The notes under the pieces are model-generated. The model was not told the origin of the DNA and did no database searches. It worked only from the letters and a program-made list of their open reading frames with translations. Positions 32,948-42,554 of a stretch of 48,600 nt of DNA are shown here, piece after piece. Numbering within the stretch: the stretch's first letter is position 1; each line of letters opens with the position of its first letter. A program made the position numbers and the translations under genes. Origin of the DNA: Alphaproteobacteria bacterium (GTDB lineage Bacteria > Pseudomonadota > Alphaproteobacteria > JAEULC01); NCBI GenBank assembly GCA_023150455.1, contig JAKLKW010000013.1, forward strand, positions 1 through 48,600, written 5' to 3'.

Positions 32948-35900
32948 TCAGCGGAAATCGCGCGCCGTGGGAATGGCGCGCGGCGCCTTGCTCGCGTTCG
33001 ATCCGCCGAACAGCGGAGCCAGCAGCGAAGAGTGATCGGCGATGCGCTCGGCCACGACGTGGATCACGCGGCCCGAGGCGTCGACCTGCACCCGGCCTTC
33101 GACGACCATCAAGCGGCTCGACAGGAACGCGCGGCGATAGCGCTGGAACACGCCGGGCCACACGATGATGTTGGCGGTGCCGGTCTCGTCCTCGATGGTG
33201 GCGAAGATCACGCCGCTCGCGGTATCCGGCTGCTGGCGGATCAGCGCCAGCCCCGCGACCTTGACCCTGCGCCCGTCCGCCAGGCCCGCAAGCCGGCGAT
33301 TGCGCTCGATCCCCATGGCGGCCAGGTTTTGCCGCAGCAGCCGCAGCGGATGCGCCTTCAGCGACAGGCCGAGGCTCGCGTAGTCGGCGCCGACCTCTTC
33401 CGGCAGGTCGGCCTCCGGCAGCAGGTCGCGTGCCCGCGCGTCCTCCGTCGCGTCGTCGCGGGAAAAGAGCGGAAGCCGGCGCTGCTCCATCATCCGGCTT
33501 TGCCAGAGCGCGCCGCGCCGGCCGACGCCGAACGATCCGTGCGCGTCGGCGGCCGCCAGGCGTTCGACCGCCGGCCGGCCCAGGCCCGCCGCCATCCAGA
33601 GATCGAGCTGGCGGCGATAGGAGCCGGGGCGGGTGCGGCGGGCGGCGGACAGCCGATCGGCGTCGGACCGGCGGCATCCCTTGATCTGCCTCAGGCCCAG
33701 CCGCAGCGCGCAGCCGCCTTTGCCGTCCGGCTCGAGCGTGTTGTCCCATTCGCTGTGGCCGGCGTCGACCGGGCGCAGCGCGACGCCGTTCTCGACCGCG
33801 TCGCGCACGAGCTGGGCCGGCGCGTAGAACCCCATCGGCTGGCTGTTGAGGATCGCGCAGGCGAAAGCCGCCGGGTAATGGCACTTGAGCCAGGCCGAGA
33901 CGTAGACGAGCAGTGCGAAGCTGGCCGCATGGCTTTCCGGGAAGCCGTATTCGCCGAAACCCTCGATCTGGCGGAAGCACGCCTCGGCGAACGACTTCTC
34001 GTAGCCGCGCCTCACCATGCCCTCGACGAAGCGCGCGCCGAGCGCGCCGATCGTGCCGACATGGCGGAACGTAGCCATCGCGCGCCGCAGCTCGTTCGCC
34101 TCCTGCGGCGAAAACCCGGCGGCGACGATGGCGATGCGCATCGCCTGCTCCTGGAACAGCGGCACGCCGCAGGTATGGCCGAGCACGCCGCGCAGCTCCT
34201 CGCTCGGCAGGTCGGCCGGCTCCTTGCCCTCGCGCCGGCGCAGGTAGGGATGCACCATGTCGCCCTGGATCGGGCCGGGCCGCACGATCGCGACCTGCAC
34301 CACGAGGTCGTAGAAGCAGCGCGGCTTCAGCCGCGGCAGCATGGCCATCTGCGCGCGGCTCTCGACCTGGAAGATGCCGACGGAATTGCCGTGGCAGAGC
34401 ATGTCGAACACGGCGGGATCGTCTCGCGGGATCTCGTTGAGCTCGCGCCGCACGCCGTAATGGCGCTCGACCAGCGCCAGTCCCTTGCGCAGGCAGGTGA
34501 GCATGCCGAGGCCGAGGATGTCGATCTTCAGCATGTTGAGATCGTCGAGATCGTCCTTGTCCCACTCGATCACGGTGCGTCCCGGCATGGAGGCGTTCTC
34601 GATCGGCACGATCTCGGAAAGCCTGCCGCGCGTGACGACGAAGCCGCCGGTGTGCTGCGACAGGTGGCGCGGGAATCCGGTGATCGCGCGCGCCATCGCC
34701 AGCACGGACAAGAGCCGCGCATCGGCCGGATCGAGCCCCGCTTCCTTGATGCCGTCCCGCGGCAATCCTTCGCGGCCCCAGCCCGGGACCAGGCCGCTCA
34801 GCGCGGCGATGGAATCGGCCGACAGCCCGAACGCCTTGCCGACGTCGCGAATGGCGCTCTTCGGACGGTAGGTCACCACGGTGGCGACGATGCCGGCGCG
34901 CTCGCGCCCGTACTTGCCGTAGATGTATTGGATGACCTCTTCCCGGCGCTCGTGCTCGAAGTCGAGGTCGATATCGGGCGGCTCGCCGCGCTCGACCGAG
35001 ATGAAGCGCTCGAACAGCGTCTCGATGCGCTCGGGGTCGACGGCGGTGATGCCGAGGACGAAGCACAGGGCGGAATTGGCCGCCGATCCGCGGCCCTGGC
35101 ACAGGATGCCTTGCTCGCGCGCGAACCGGACGATGTCGTGCACCGTCAGGAAATAGCGCGCGAAGTCGAGCCGGGCGATGACGGCGAGCTCCTTTTCCAG
35201 CAACGCCCGGATCTTCTCCGGGACGGCGCCGGCGTAGCGGCGCGCCGCGTGCGACCAGGCCAGGCGCTCCAGCTCCTCCTGCGCGGTGCGGCCCGGCGGC
35301 ACCGGCTCGTCGGGGTATTCGTACCGCAGCTCGTCGAGGCTGAACCGGCACGCGGCGACGATCTCGAGCGTGCGCGCGAGCAGCTCCGGCCGCCCGGGGA
35401 ACAGGCGCGCCATCTCCGCGCCCGGCTTCAGGTGCCGCTCGGCATTGCCGTTGAGGCGATAGCCTGCCGTGTCGACCCTGCAGCCTTCGCGGATGCAGGT
35501 GAGCACGTCCTGCACGGGCCGGCGCTCCGGGACATGGGCGTGCACGTCGTTGGTGGCGACCAGCGGCGCCCGCGCTTCGCGCGCGATTGCCGCCAGTGTC
35601 TCGATGCGCCGTGCGTCGTCGGCATGGTGGAGCCGCGTGGCCGCGGTGTAGACGTTGCGGCGAAAGCGCTGCCGCAGCGAACGGAGCCAGGGCAGAAAAG
35701 CCGCATCGAGCCGTTCCGGCGGGATCGCCGCCAGCTTCATGCCGTCGCCGCAGGCGACGAGGTCGGCTGACGACAATCGGCACGCGCCCTTCTCGGCGCG
35801 CCGTTTCCCGTGAGTCAGCAACTGCGCCAGCCGGCCATAGGCGTCGCGGTCGGTCGGAAAGGCCAGCACGCTGGGCGCATCCGTGAAATCCAGGCGCGCG

Positions 35901-36106
35901 CCGACGACCAGCCTCATGCCGACCTGCCGGGCGGCGCTGTGGGCGCGAACGATCCCCGCCAGCGTGTTGCGGTCGGTGACGGCGATGGCGTCGAGACCCA
36001 GCTCCTTGGCGCGCAGCACCAGCTCGGCGGGATGCGAGGCCCCGCGCAGGAAGCTGAAATTGCTGGTCGCCTGGAGCTCGGCATAGCCGATGGGCGGCGA
36101 GCTCAT
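32948..36106 (-). CDS. dnaE2: Error-prone DNA polymerase DnaE2
   Basis: A 1052-residue C-family polymerase alpha subunit. The PHP domain (1-about 280) begins YAELQATSNFSFLRGASHP, the form typical of DnaE2 and lacking the intact metal-binding His cluster. The palm carries GRGSAANSALCFVLGI and PDIDLDF (377-383) with catalytic aspartates; a C-terminal OB-fold lies near 960-1030 (VAGLALIRQQPDTASGVIFATIED). DnaE2 performs translesion synthesis in SOS mutagenesis, normally with ImuA and ImuB, which are not encoded here. A LexA box sits immediately before the ATG. udgX is the next gene upstream on the same strand. Confidence 0.95.
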   Translation of the reverse strand: MSSPPIGYAELQATSNFSFLRGASHPAELVLRAKELGLDAIAVTDRNTLAGIVRAHSAARQVGMRLVVGARLDFTDAPSVLAFPTDRDAYGRLAQLLTHGKRRAEKGACRLSSADLVACGDGMKLAAIPPERLDAAFLPWLRSLRQRFRRNVYTAATRLHHADDARRIETLAAIAREARAPLVATNDVHAHVPERRPVQDVLTCIREGCRVDTAGYRLNGNAERHLKPGAEMARLFPGRPELLARTLEIVAACRFSLDELRYEYPDEPVPPGRTAQEELERLAWSHAARRYAGAVPEKIRALLEKELAVIARLDFARYFLTVHDIVRFAREQGILCQGRGSAANSALCFVLGITAVDPERIETLFERFISVERGEPPDIDLDFEHERREEVIQYIYGKYGRERAGIVATVVTYRPKSAIRDVGKAFGLSADSIAALSGLVPGWGREGLPRDGIKEAGLDPADARLLSVLAMARAITGFPRHLSQHTGGFVVTRGRLSEIVPIENASMPGRTVIEWDKDDLDDLNMLKIDILGLGMLTCLRKGLALVERHYGVRRELNEIPRDDPAVFDMLCHGNSVGIFQVESRAQMAMLPRLKPRCFYDLVVQVAIVRPGPIQGDMVHPYLRRREGKEPADLPSEELRGVLGHTCGVPLFQEQAMRIAIVAAGFSPQEANELRRAMATFRHVGTIGALGARFVEGMVRRGYEKSFAEACFRQIEGFGEYGFPESHAASFALLVYVSAWLKCHYPAAFACAILNSQPMGFYAPAQLVRDAVENGVALRPVDAGHSEWDNTLEPDGKGGCALRLGLRQIKGCRRSDADRLSAARRTRPGSYRRQLDLWMAAGLGRPAVERLAAADAHGSFGVGRRGALWQSRMMEQRRLPLFSRDDATEDARARDLLPEADLPEEVGADYASLGLSLKAHPLRLLRQNLAAMGIERNRRLAGLADGRRVKVAGLALIRQQPDTASGVIFATIEDETGTANIIVWPGVFQRYRRAFLSSRLMVVEGRVQVDASGRVIHVVAERIADHSSLLAPLFGGSNASKAPRAIPTARDFR

Positions 36107-36111
36107 GGCGC

Positions 36112-36126
36112 GTTCCCTATTTGTTC
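36112..36126 (-). promoter_or_regulatory. LexA (SOS) box upstream of dnaE2
   Basis: GTTC-CCTATTT-GTTC matches the alphaproteobacterial LexA consensus GTTC-N7-GTTC exactly. It ends 5 bp before the dnaE2 start codon, in an AT-rich patch (TTAATTAGAAC on the minus strand) that likely holds the promoter. The dnaE2 leader must be very short. Confidence 0.85.
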
Positions 36127-36175
36127 TAATTAATTCCCGAACCTCCGGCCGCCGTCAAGCCGGCAATTGCGGGCT

Positions 36176-36880
36176 TCAGCCCAGGACGCCGGCGACCTTG
36201 CGCATGTCGGCGACGAAGCGGGCGATCTCGGCCGCGCGTGCGTCGTCGGGCGCGCGCAGCAGGGCGGACGGATGGACCGTCGCCATGACATAAGGTGCCA
36301 GGGCCGACGGCATGAACCGGCCGCGTATCCGCGTCACGCGCTGGCTTGGCCCCAGCAGGGCCTGCGTGGCGGTGGCGCCGAGGCAGACCAGCACCTTCGG
36401 CTTCACCACCGCGATCTCGGCTTCGATCCACGGGAGGCAGGCGCGGATCTCCATGGCATTGGGCTTGGCGTGCAGGCGCCGCTTGCCGCGCGGCGTCCAT
36501 TTGAAATGCTTCACGGCATTGCTGACATACGCGTCCGCGCGCCGGATGCCGGCGGATTCGAGACAGCGGTCGAGCAGGGCGCCGGCGGGGCCGACGAAGG
36601 GCCGGCCCTTGCGGTCCTCCTGGTCGCCCGGCGTCTCGCCGACCAGCATCAGGGCGGCGTCGGCCGGGCCCTCGCCGAAAACGGTTTGCGTCGCGTCGAC
36701 GTAAAGAGGACAGGCGGTGCATCCGGCAGCGGCCCGGCGCAGACGCTCGAGCGTCGGGTGCGCGGGAATGAAGGCCGCGGCGGTCGCGGCGGCCGGCCTG
36801 CGGCGTTCCGCCCTCAGAGGCTCCGGCGTGCCGTCCGCTGCGGCGCCTGCTCCCAGTTTTCGCCGGCGGCCATCAGGCAT
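36176..36880 (-). CDS. udgX: UdgX-type uracil-DNA glycosylase (4Fe-4S)
   Basis: The 234-residue protein contains the UdgX version of motif 1 (GETPGDQED), the iron-sulfur CxxC at C54/C57, C148 before PWIEAE, and HPSALLR. The loop GKRRLHAKP (K133-H137) corresponds to the KRRIH loop whose histidine forms a covalent bond to the uracil-derived sugar in mycobacterial UdgX. The protein should thus bind uracil in DNA tightly and irreversibly. The ATG at 36880 overlaps the upstream secreted-protein gene by 67 bp. No better start exists before the domain begins, so the true start may be nearer 36815 with an unusual codon. Confidence 0.87.
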   Translation of the reverse strand: MPDGRRRKLGAGAAADGTPEPLRAERRRPAAATAAAFIPAHPTLERLRRAAAGCTACPLYVDATQTVFGEGPADAALMLVGETPGDQEDRKGRPFVGPAGALLDRCLESAGIRRADAYVSNAVKHFKWTPRGKRRLHAKPNAMEIRACLPWIEAEIAVVKPKVLVCLGATATQALLGPSQRVTRIRGRFMPSALAPYVMATVHPSALLRAPDDARAAEIARFVADMRKVAGVLG

Positions 36881-37113
36881 GAACGTCCATCCGGGAAGCT
36901 CAAGAGCAGCGTCCAGCTGCCGCTCTGCGACGTCGTCAGCTCGACGACGGTACCATTGCCGGTGACGCCGACGCCACTTGGCGACTCCTCGAACTGTTCC
37001 TTGAGCTGCGCCAGCAGATCGCTGCGCTCGCCGCAGGTCGGACGCCCTTGCGCCATGGCGGGCAACGCGATCACCGTCAGGACAGCGGCCCAGCCGAGCA
37101 TGCGATAGGACAT
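36814..37113 (-). CDS. Small exported protein of unknown function
   Basis: A 99-residue protein with a signal peptide (MSYRMLGWAAVLTVIALPAMAQG), then CGERSDLLAQLKEQFEESP, GVGVTGNGTVVELTTSQSGSWTLLLSFPDGRSCLMAAGENW. The two cysteines may form a disulfide. This pattern of a short periplasmic domain ending SCL.A.GE is recurrent in alphaproteobacteria, but no function is known. It overlaps the start assigned to udgX and probably shares its transcript. Confidence 0.7.
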   Translation of the reverse strand: MSYRMLGWAAVLTVIALPAMAQGRPTCGERSDLLAQLKEQFEESPSGVGVTGNGTVVELTTSQSGSWTLLLSFPDGRSCLMAAGENWEQAPQRTARRSL

Positions 37114-37516
37114 GTCGGGTCCTTTCCAGCCAAATCCGACTATCCGCCCCGCCCGGACAAACGTGCCCCGATCCGTTGAAGTTCCGGGGCAAGGATGCGC
37201 TCCCGCAGGAATCCCCGCGCTTGCTTGCAGAACAAGGAGATAGCCGGGCGCACTTGCCGCCCGGCCGGGTCGAGCGGCTGACGCCGACCGCGGCGCGCCG
37301 GCAACCGATCGACCGGCAGGCGCGCGACCGACCGGCGGCCGCGCTCCATTGGACGCAGGGATTCTTCGGGTCTAGAGTTTCCTTGCAGCCCGCGAAGCGG
37401 CGTTTCGCCGCGCGCGACGGGCCCGGAATCGGGCGACGGAATCGGCGCGGGCGGGTCGATCAACATGTCAGGCGCCGCTTGAGAAAAGGGGCTGGCGCCG
37501 AGCGGGGAGGCGGCGA
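37114..37516. other. Gene-free interval between divergent genes
   Basis: No credible coding frame is present. A GCGGCG-TTT-CGCCGC hairpin lies around 37395-37410. Promoters for the exported-protein/udgX side and for nfeD must lie here, but I cannot place them with confidence. Confidence 0.5.
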
Positions 37517-38926
37517 GTGGCCTCAGCGCGCGCGTCCATCGTGGTCCGCATCTGCGCGGCGTTGCTGGTGTGGCTCGTCTCGACGAGCGCGCCGGCGCTG
37601 GCGGCGGGGACCGCGCGGGTCCTGCATGTCGAAGGCGCGATCGGCCCCGCCATCGCCGACTACATCGCCCGCGGGCTCGCCAAGGCCGCCGCCGACAAGG
37701 CGACGCTGGTGATCCTCCGCCTGGACACGCCGGGCGGGCTCGACGCCTCGATGCGCGACATCATCCGCGAGATCCTGGCATCGCCCGTGCCGGTGGTGAC
37801 CTATGTCGGGCCCAGCGGCGCGCGCGCGGCGAGCGCGGGGACCTACATCCTCTACGCCAGCCACGTGGCGGCCATGGCGCCGGGCACCAATCTCGGCGCG
37901 GCCACGCCGGTCGCGATCGGCGGCTTCCCGACGCCGGAGCGCGACGCCGGCGGGCGCGACGCCAAGGACAAGGACTCGAAGGAAGACGGCGAGCGCGCGC
38001 CGCGCCGCCCCGCGAGCACGATGGAAGCCAAGGCGGTGAACGACGCCACCGCCTATATCCGCGGCCTGGCGGAGCTGCGCGGCCGCAACGCGGATTGGGC
38101 CGAGAAGGCCGTGCGCGAATCGGCCAGCCTCTCCGCCGGCAAGGCGCTCGACGAGAAGGTGATCGACATCGTCGCCCGCGACATCGGCGACGTGCTGGCC
38201 CAGCTCGACGGAAGGACGCTGAAGGCGGGCGACCGCTCGGTCGAGATCGTTGCCAAGGACGTCGTCCTGGAGCATGTGCGGCCGAACTGGCGCGTGCAGT
38301 TCCTCGCCGCCATCACCAACCCGAATGTCGCGCTGATCCTGATGATGATCGGCGTCTACGGGCTGATCTTCGAGTTCATGAACCCGGGCGCGGTGCTGCC
38401 CGGCACGCTCGGCGCCGTGTGCCTGCTGGTCGGCCTCTACGCGCTGTCGGCGCTGCCGGTGAACCTCGCCGGGCTGGCGCTGATCGGCCTCGGCATCGCC
38501 CTGATGGTCGCGGAAGCCTTCACGCCGACCTTCGGCGGCTTCGCGCTCGGCGGCGCCGCCGCCATCGCGATCGGCGCGACCATCCTGGTCGAGGACGTGC
38601 CGGGCTTCGAGGTCTCGTGGCCGGTCGTGGGCGGCGTGGCGGCGGCGAGCCTCGCCTTCTCGCTGCTGGCCGCGCATCTCGCCTTCTCCTCGCGCCGGCG
38701 CGCGGTCGTCAGCGGCCGGGAGCAGCTGATCGGCATGCAGGGCAGGATCGTCGACTGGAGCGGCCGCACCGGGCACGTCTCGGTGCACGGCGAGCGCTGG
38801 AACGCCGTGGCCGAAGGCTCGTTCGCGCCCGGCCAGCGCATCCGCGTCGCCGGGCTCGACGGCCTGACGCTGCGCGTCGAGCCCGAGCCGCCGGACCAAA
38901 GCCAGCCGAAGGAGCGTCCCGGATGA
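37517..38926 (+). CDS. NfeD-family membrane serine protease (ClpP-class, NfeD1b type)
   Basis: A 469-residue protein. After a signal peptide (ending near residue 29) comes a ClpP-like protease domain with the catalytic serine in [11 protein letters not shown] and the catalytic lysine in [15 protein letters not shown], matching the Ser/Lys dyad of archaeal 1510-N. Four or five membrane helices follow ([17 protein letters not shown]...), then a C-terminal soluble OB-like NfeD domain ([25 protein letters not shown]). It starts with GTG behind GGGGAGG. It is translationally coupled (ATGA) to the SPFH gene, the standard partner, whose protein it probably cleaves or assists in membrane microdomains. 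Confidence 0.92.
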   Translation: MASARASIVVRICAALLVWLVSTSAPALAAGTARVLHVEGAIGPAIADYIARGLAKAAADKATLVILRLDTPGGLDASMRDIIREILASPVPVVTYVGPSGARAASAGTYILYASHVAAMAPGTNLGAATPVAIGGFPTPERDAGGRDAKDKDSKEDGERAPRRPASTMEAKAVNDATAYIRGLAELRGRNADWAEKAVRESASLSAGKALDEKVIDIVARDIGDVLAQLDGRTLKAGDRSVEIVAKDVVLEHVRPNWRVQFLAAITNPNVALILMMIGVYGLIFEFMNPGAVLPGTLGAVCLLVGLYALSALPVNLAGLALIGLGIALMVAEAFTPTFGGFALGGAAAIAIGATILVEDVPGFEVSWPVVGGVAAASLAFSLLAAHLAFSSRRRAVVSGREQLIGMQGRIVDWSGRTGHVSVHGERWNAVAEGSFAPGQRIRVAGLDGLTLRVEPEPPDQSQPKERPG

Positions 38927-39687
38927 TCAACCAGCTCGCCTTCATCCTGCCGATCGTCGTCCTGATCGCCGCGTTCATCGCCACCGCGGTCAAGATACTG
39001 CGCGAGTACGAGCGCGGCGTCGTGTTCACGCTCGGCCGCTTCACCGGGGTCAAGGGGCCCGGGCTCATCATCCTGGTTCCGCTGGTGCAGCAGATGGTGC
39101 GCGTCGACCTGCGCACGATGGTGCTGGACGTGCCGGCCCAGGACGTGATCTCGCGCGACAACGTGTCGGTGAAGGTCAATGCCGTGATCTACTTCCGCGT
39201 CGTCGACGCAGAGCGCGCGATCATCCAGGTCGAGAACTTCGGGCTCGCCACCAGCCAGCTGGCGCAGACGACGCTGCGCTCGGTGCTGGGCAAGCACGAC
39301 CTCGACCAGATGCTGGCCGAGCGCGACAAGCTCAACAGCGACATCCAGCAGATCCTCGACGAGCAGACGGATGCCTGGGGCATCAAGGTCGCCAATGTCG
39401 AGATCAAGCACGTCGACCTGAACGAGAGCATGATCCGCGTGATCGCGCGTCAGGCCGAGGCCGAACGCGAACGCCGGGCGAAGGTCATCAATGCCGAAGG
39501 CGAGCAGCAGGCGGCGCAGAAGCTGCTCGAGGCGGCCGAGGTGCTGGCGCAGCGCCCGGAGGCCATGCAGCTGCGCTACCTCGGCGCGCTCACCGCCATC
39601 GCCACGCAGAACAGCTCGACCATCGTCTTCCCGGTGCCGATCGACATCCTGGGCGCGATGGCGAAGATGGCGGGGAAGACGGGGTAG
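38923..39687 (+). CDS. SPFH/band 7 (stomatin-like) membrane protein
   Basis: A 254-residue slipin-type protein with one N-terminal membrane helix ([21 protein letters not shown]), the SPFH domain ([49 protein letters not shown]) and a C-terminal coiled coil ([24 protein letters not shown]). It forms oligomeric membrane assemblies with the NfeD partner encoded just before it, with which it shares the ATGA overlap; AAGGAG precedes its start. It converges with the SDR gene with only 4 bp between stops. Confidence 0.92.
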   Translation: MINQLAFILPIVVLIAAFIATAVKILREYERGVVFTLGRFTGVKGPGLIILVPLVQQMVRVDLRTMVLDVPAQDVISRDNVSVKVNAVIYFRVVDAERAIIQVENFGLATSQLAQTTLRSVLGKHDLDQMLAERDKLNSDIQQILDEQTDAWGIKVANVEIKHVDLNESMIRVIARQAEAERERRAKVINAEGEQQAAQKLLEAAEVLAQRPEAMQLRYLGALTAIATQNSSTIVFPVPIDILGAMAKMAGKTG

Positions 39688-39691
39688 AGCG

Positions 39692-40459
39692 CTACTTCCC
39701 GCCGTCGACGCTGAGCGTCTGTCCCGATATCCAGCCGGCCTGGTCGGAGGCGAGGAACAGCACGGCGTTGACGATGTCGTCGACGCTGCCCAGGTGCTTG
39801 AGCGCGATGCCTTCGACCAGCAGGCGCTGGCCCTCGGGGCCGTAGGCCTCCCACTGCTTCCGGGTCGTCGGGTTGGACAGCACGAATCCCGGCGCCACGC
39901 TGTTGACCGTGATGCCGAACGGGCCGAGCTCGTGGCAGAGCTGGCGCGTCAGGCCGATCAGGCCCGCCTTGGCCGAGGCATAGGCCTGGATGCCGGTCTT
40001 GCTGACGCCGAGGCCCGCGCCGCTCGAGATGTTGACGATGCGCCCGCGCCGCGCGGCCTTCATCGCGGGGGCCGCGGCCTGCGAGAACCAGAAGGCGCCG
40101 TCGACATTGGCCTCGAAGATCTCCTTCCACTGCCGCTCCGTGATCTCCTCGAGCGGCCGGCCGGCCTGGCCGCGCACGCCGCCGGCGTTGTTGACCAGCA
40201 CGTCGATGCGGCCGCCGCAGGCCCGCTCGGCCTCGGCCACGAAGGCGCGCACCCCGTCGCGGCCGGAGACGTCGACCACGCGGCCCTGGATCGGATGCTT
40301 CGCGCCGGCGAGGCTGGCGGTCTCGGCGATCTTCGCCTGGTCCAGGTCGCAGCACCACACGCGCGCGCCGCGGCGGGCGAAGCCGTGGGCGATGGCGCGG
40401 CCGAAGCCGTGGCCGGCGCCGGTGACGACGACGCCGCGGTCGGGGAATTCGATCAGCAT
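39692..40459 (-). CDS. Short-chain dehydrogenase/reductase (SDR)
   Basis: A 255-residue classical SDR with TGAGHGFGR (cofactor), DVLVNNAGGVRGQ, ISSGAGL with the catalytic Ser, YASAKAGL with Tyr/Lys, and a C-terminus ISGQTLSVDGGK typical of FabG-like enzymes. Asp at the end of beta2 (VWCCDLDQ) favours NAD. The substrate is unknown. Its start overlaps the end of the ketopantoate-reductase-like gene by 7 bp, so the two form an operon and may act in sequence on one substrate. Confidence 0.9.
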   Translation of the reverse strand: MLIEFPDRGVVVTGAGHGFGRAIAHGFARRGARVWCCDLDQAKIAETASLAGAKHPIQGRVVDVSGRDGVRAFVAEAERACGGRIDVLVNNAGGVRGQAGRPLEEITERQWKEIFEANVDGAFWFSQAAAPAMKAARRGRIVNISSGAGLGVSKTGIQAYASAKAGLIGLTRQLCHELGPFGITVNSVAPGFVLSNPTTRKQWEAYGPEGQRLLVEGIALKHLGSVDDIVNAVLFLASDQAGWISGQTLSVDGGK

Positions 40460-41478
40460 GTCTCTGCCGCCAGCGCGTCCAGCGTTTCCAGGCTCATGGG
40501 CCGCTTGCCGTCCTCGATATCGTGAATCAGCCCCACCAGGCGGTTGAGCGCCGGCGTCTGGACGCCGACCTCGCGCGCGATCGGGCCGACGATCGCGATC
40601 TGCGCGTCGATCTCGGTCTTGCGCTTGCGTACCGCCAGGTCGCGCCAGATGCCGCTATGCGTCTTGGCCGAGCCGCGATTGTGGGCGACCATGGCGTCGA
40701 TCGAGGCGCGGGTGGCGGCTTCGCTGGCCCCCGGCATGAAGGCTTCGGGCTCGTAGCCGTTGAAACCGAGCGGCTTGATGCCTTTCTTCTTCGCCACGGC
40801 CATCACCTCGCCGGCGAGCCGGCGATAGAGGTCGAAATGGCGCGGCGAGGCGAGCGCGTCGGCGATCGACTCGTTGGTCAGCGCCGTCGCGAACAGCAGC
40901 GCGCCGTAGCCGAGCTTGCCCCACAGATAGCCCCAGATGTTGTCCGTCAGCACGGCGTTCGGCTCGAACACCTTGAGCAGCGCGTGCATCTTGCGGACCC
41001 GCTCGGTCGTCTTGCCGTCGATCTCGCCCACCACCACGGCGCCGCGCCCACCGAACAGCACGCGCCCGGGCGCCAGGTAGTCGGCGCCGAAATTGACGAA
41101 GCAGCCCATCGTGCGGCGCTCGCCCGCGATCCGGGCGATGGTCAATTCGTTGAGCCCGTTCTGCGCCGACAGCACGTAGCCGTCCTCGGCCAGGTGCGGC
41201 AGCAGCGCCCGCGTCGCCTGCTCGGTGTGCTGCGCCTTCACCGCCAGCACGATGCGGTTGTACTTGCCGTGCAGGTCCTTCGGCAGGAAGGCGGGGCCGA
41301 TGACGGAGAAATTCTCGACCGGGCCCTCGAGCGCGAGGCCGGTGCCGCGGATCGCCTCGACGTGCTCGGGCACGATGTCGACGAACACGACCTTCTGGCC
41401 GGCGCGCACCCAGTAGGCGCCGATCGTCCCGCCGATCGCGCCGGCGCCCCAGATCAGGATCGGATCGTCGTCGACCAT
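40453..41478 (-). CDS. Ketopantoate reductase (ApbA/PanE) family protein
   Basis: A 341-residue NAD(P)-dependent reductase with ILIWGAGAIGGTIGAYWVRAG at the N-terminus, RIVLAVKAQHTEQA and SAQNGLNE with conserved substrate residues, and a helical C-terminal domain (LWGKLGYGALLFATALT). Operon context with an SDR suggests a catabolic 2-oxo/hydroxyacid paralogue rather than the biosynthetic panE. GGGGGAAG lies before the ATG at 41478; an in-frame ATG seven codons upstream gives a less typical N-terminus. Confidence 0.87.
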   Translation of the reverse strand: MVDDDPILIWGAGAIGGTIGAYWVRAGQKVVFVDIVPEHVEAIRGTGLALEGPVENFSVIGPAFLPKDLHGKYNRIVLAVKAQHTEQATRALLPHLAEDGYVLSAQNGLNELTIARIAGERRTMGCFVNFGADYLAPGRVLFGGRGAVVVGEIDGKTTERVRKMHALLKVFEPNAVLTDNIWGYLWGKLGYGALLFATALTNESIADALASPRHFDLYRRLAGEVMAVAKKKGIKPLGFNGYEPEAFMPGASEAATRASIDAMVAHNRGSAKTHSGIWRDLAVRKRKTEIDAQIAIVGPIAREVGVQTPALNRLVGLIHDIEDGKRPMSLETLDALAAETC

Positions 41479-41517
41479 TCTTCGCTTCCCCCCACCCATC
41501 GGCGCCGAAAAGATGGA

Positions 41518-41579
41518 TCACGCGGAGACGCGGAGGAGAGCAGCCCGACTCTTCTCCGCGCCTCCGCGTCTCCGCGTGA
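41518..41579. repeat. CGCGGAG-family palindromic repeat, copy 4
   Basis: Perfect 18-bp inverted arms TCACGCGGAGACGCGGAG (41518-41535) and CTCCGCGTCTCCGCGTGA (41562-41579) with a 26-base centre. It fills the gap between two genes on the same strand. Confidence 0.9.
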
Positions 41580-41591
41580 GTCTTTCTACCT

Positions 41592-42554
41592 TCACGCCCG
41601 CTCCAATTGCGCCGCCTTGATCGCGTCCTGGTGCGTGGCGACGTGCACAACGCCGTCGTTCTCGATCCAGCCGCGCGCCATGCCGAGCGTGTTGAACGGC
41701 GCGCGGACATGGCCCGCGGCGTCCACCGCCACCATGCCGGCGCCGATCTTGTGCGAGGCGAGCACGTCGAACACCAGCGCGGCGGTCGCCTGGTCCAGCG
41801 TCTGCCCGGCGTAGTGCATGCGTGCGGCGACGTCGTAGGCGGCGACGCGGCGGATGAAGATCTCGCCCTGGCCGGTGCAGGACACGGCGCACAGCCCGTT
41901 GCGGGCATAGGTGCCGGCGCCGATGACCGGCGTGTCGCCGACGCGTCCCTGCGGCTTGTTGTTGAAGCCGCCGGTCGAGGTGGCGGCGGCGAGGTTGCCG
42001 TTGCGGTCGAGCGCGACGGCGCCGACGGTGCCGTGCTTCTCGGCCTCGCTCGCCAGCGCGATCGTGCCGCGCTGCTTGCGCGCCTTGAGCGAGGCCAGCG
42101 CCTGCCTGCGGCGCTCGGTCGTGAAATAGGCGTTGTCGACGACCGCGAGCCCGCTGCGCTCGGCGAAGCGGTCGGCGGCATCGCCGGCGATCAACAGGCA
42201 GTCGGAACGCTCCATCACGGCGCGCGCCGCGCTGACCGGGTTGCGGATGCGCCGGACGGCGCAGACCGCGCCGGCGGCGAGCGTCGCCCCGTCCATGATC
42301 GAGGCGTCGAGTTCGTGGTCCTCCGCCTCGGTGAGCGCCGCGCCGTATCCGGCGTTGAAGTGCGGGCTGTCCTCCATGACGACGACCGCGGCCTCGACCG
42401 CGTCGAGCGCCGGGCCGCCGGAAGCGAGCACGGCCCAGGCCGCGCGCAGCGACTTCTCCAGATGGGCGCGGGTCTCGGCCCAGTCGGCTTCGCTCTGAAG
42501 CTCGCGGGCGAGCGTGCCGCAGCCGCCGTGAATGCCGATGGCGATGGGTGGCAT
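41592..42554 (-). CDS. Isoaspartyl peptidase / plant-type L-asparaginase (Ntn hydrolase)
   Basis: The 320-residue precursor has IHGGCGTL at its start, MEDSPHFNAGYGAALTE, and the autocleavage site HGTVGAVALD, where T176 becomes the N-terminal nucleophile of the beta chain. GGFNNKPQGRVGDTPVIGAG is the substrate-binding segment of this class. It should self-process and hydrolyse beta-aspartyl peptides or asparagine. It is downstream of the peptide-type binding-protein gene on the same strand (gap 91 bp), which fits a role in using imported small peptides. Confidence 0.92.
   Translation of the reverse strand: MPPIAIGIHGGCGTLARELQSEADWAETRAHLEKSLRAAWAVLASGGPALDAVEAAVVVMEDSPHFNAGYGAALTEAEDHELDASIMDGATLAAGAVCAVRRIRNPVSAARAVMERSDCLLIAGDAADRFAERSGLAVVDNAYFTTERRRQALASLKARKQRGTIALASEAEKHGTVGAVALDRNGNLAAATSTGGFNNKPQGRVGDTPVIGAGTYARNGLCAVSCTGQGEIFIRRVAAYDVAARMHYAGQTLDQATAALVFDVLASHKIGAGMVAVDAAGHVRAPFNTLGMARGWIENDGVVHVATHQDAIKAAQLERA

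Noticed and set aside
32579-35770. A 1063-codon open frame on the plus strand
   Set aside because: It lies antisense to dnaE2, whose protein is complete and unmistakable. The composition is typical of a GC-rich shadow frame.
37176-37712. Plus-strand frame of 178 codons in the gap before the NfeD gene
   Set aside because: It overlaps the NfeD gene in another frame, is Arg-rich with no domain, and has no ribosome site.
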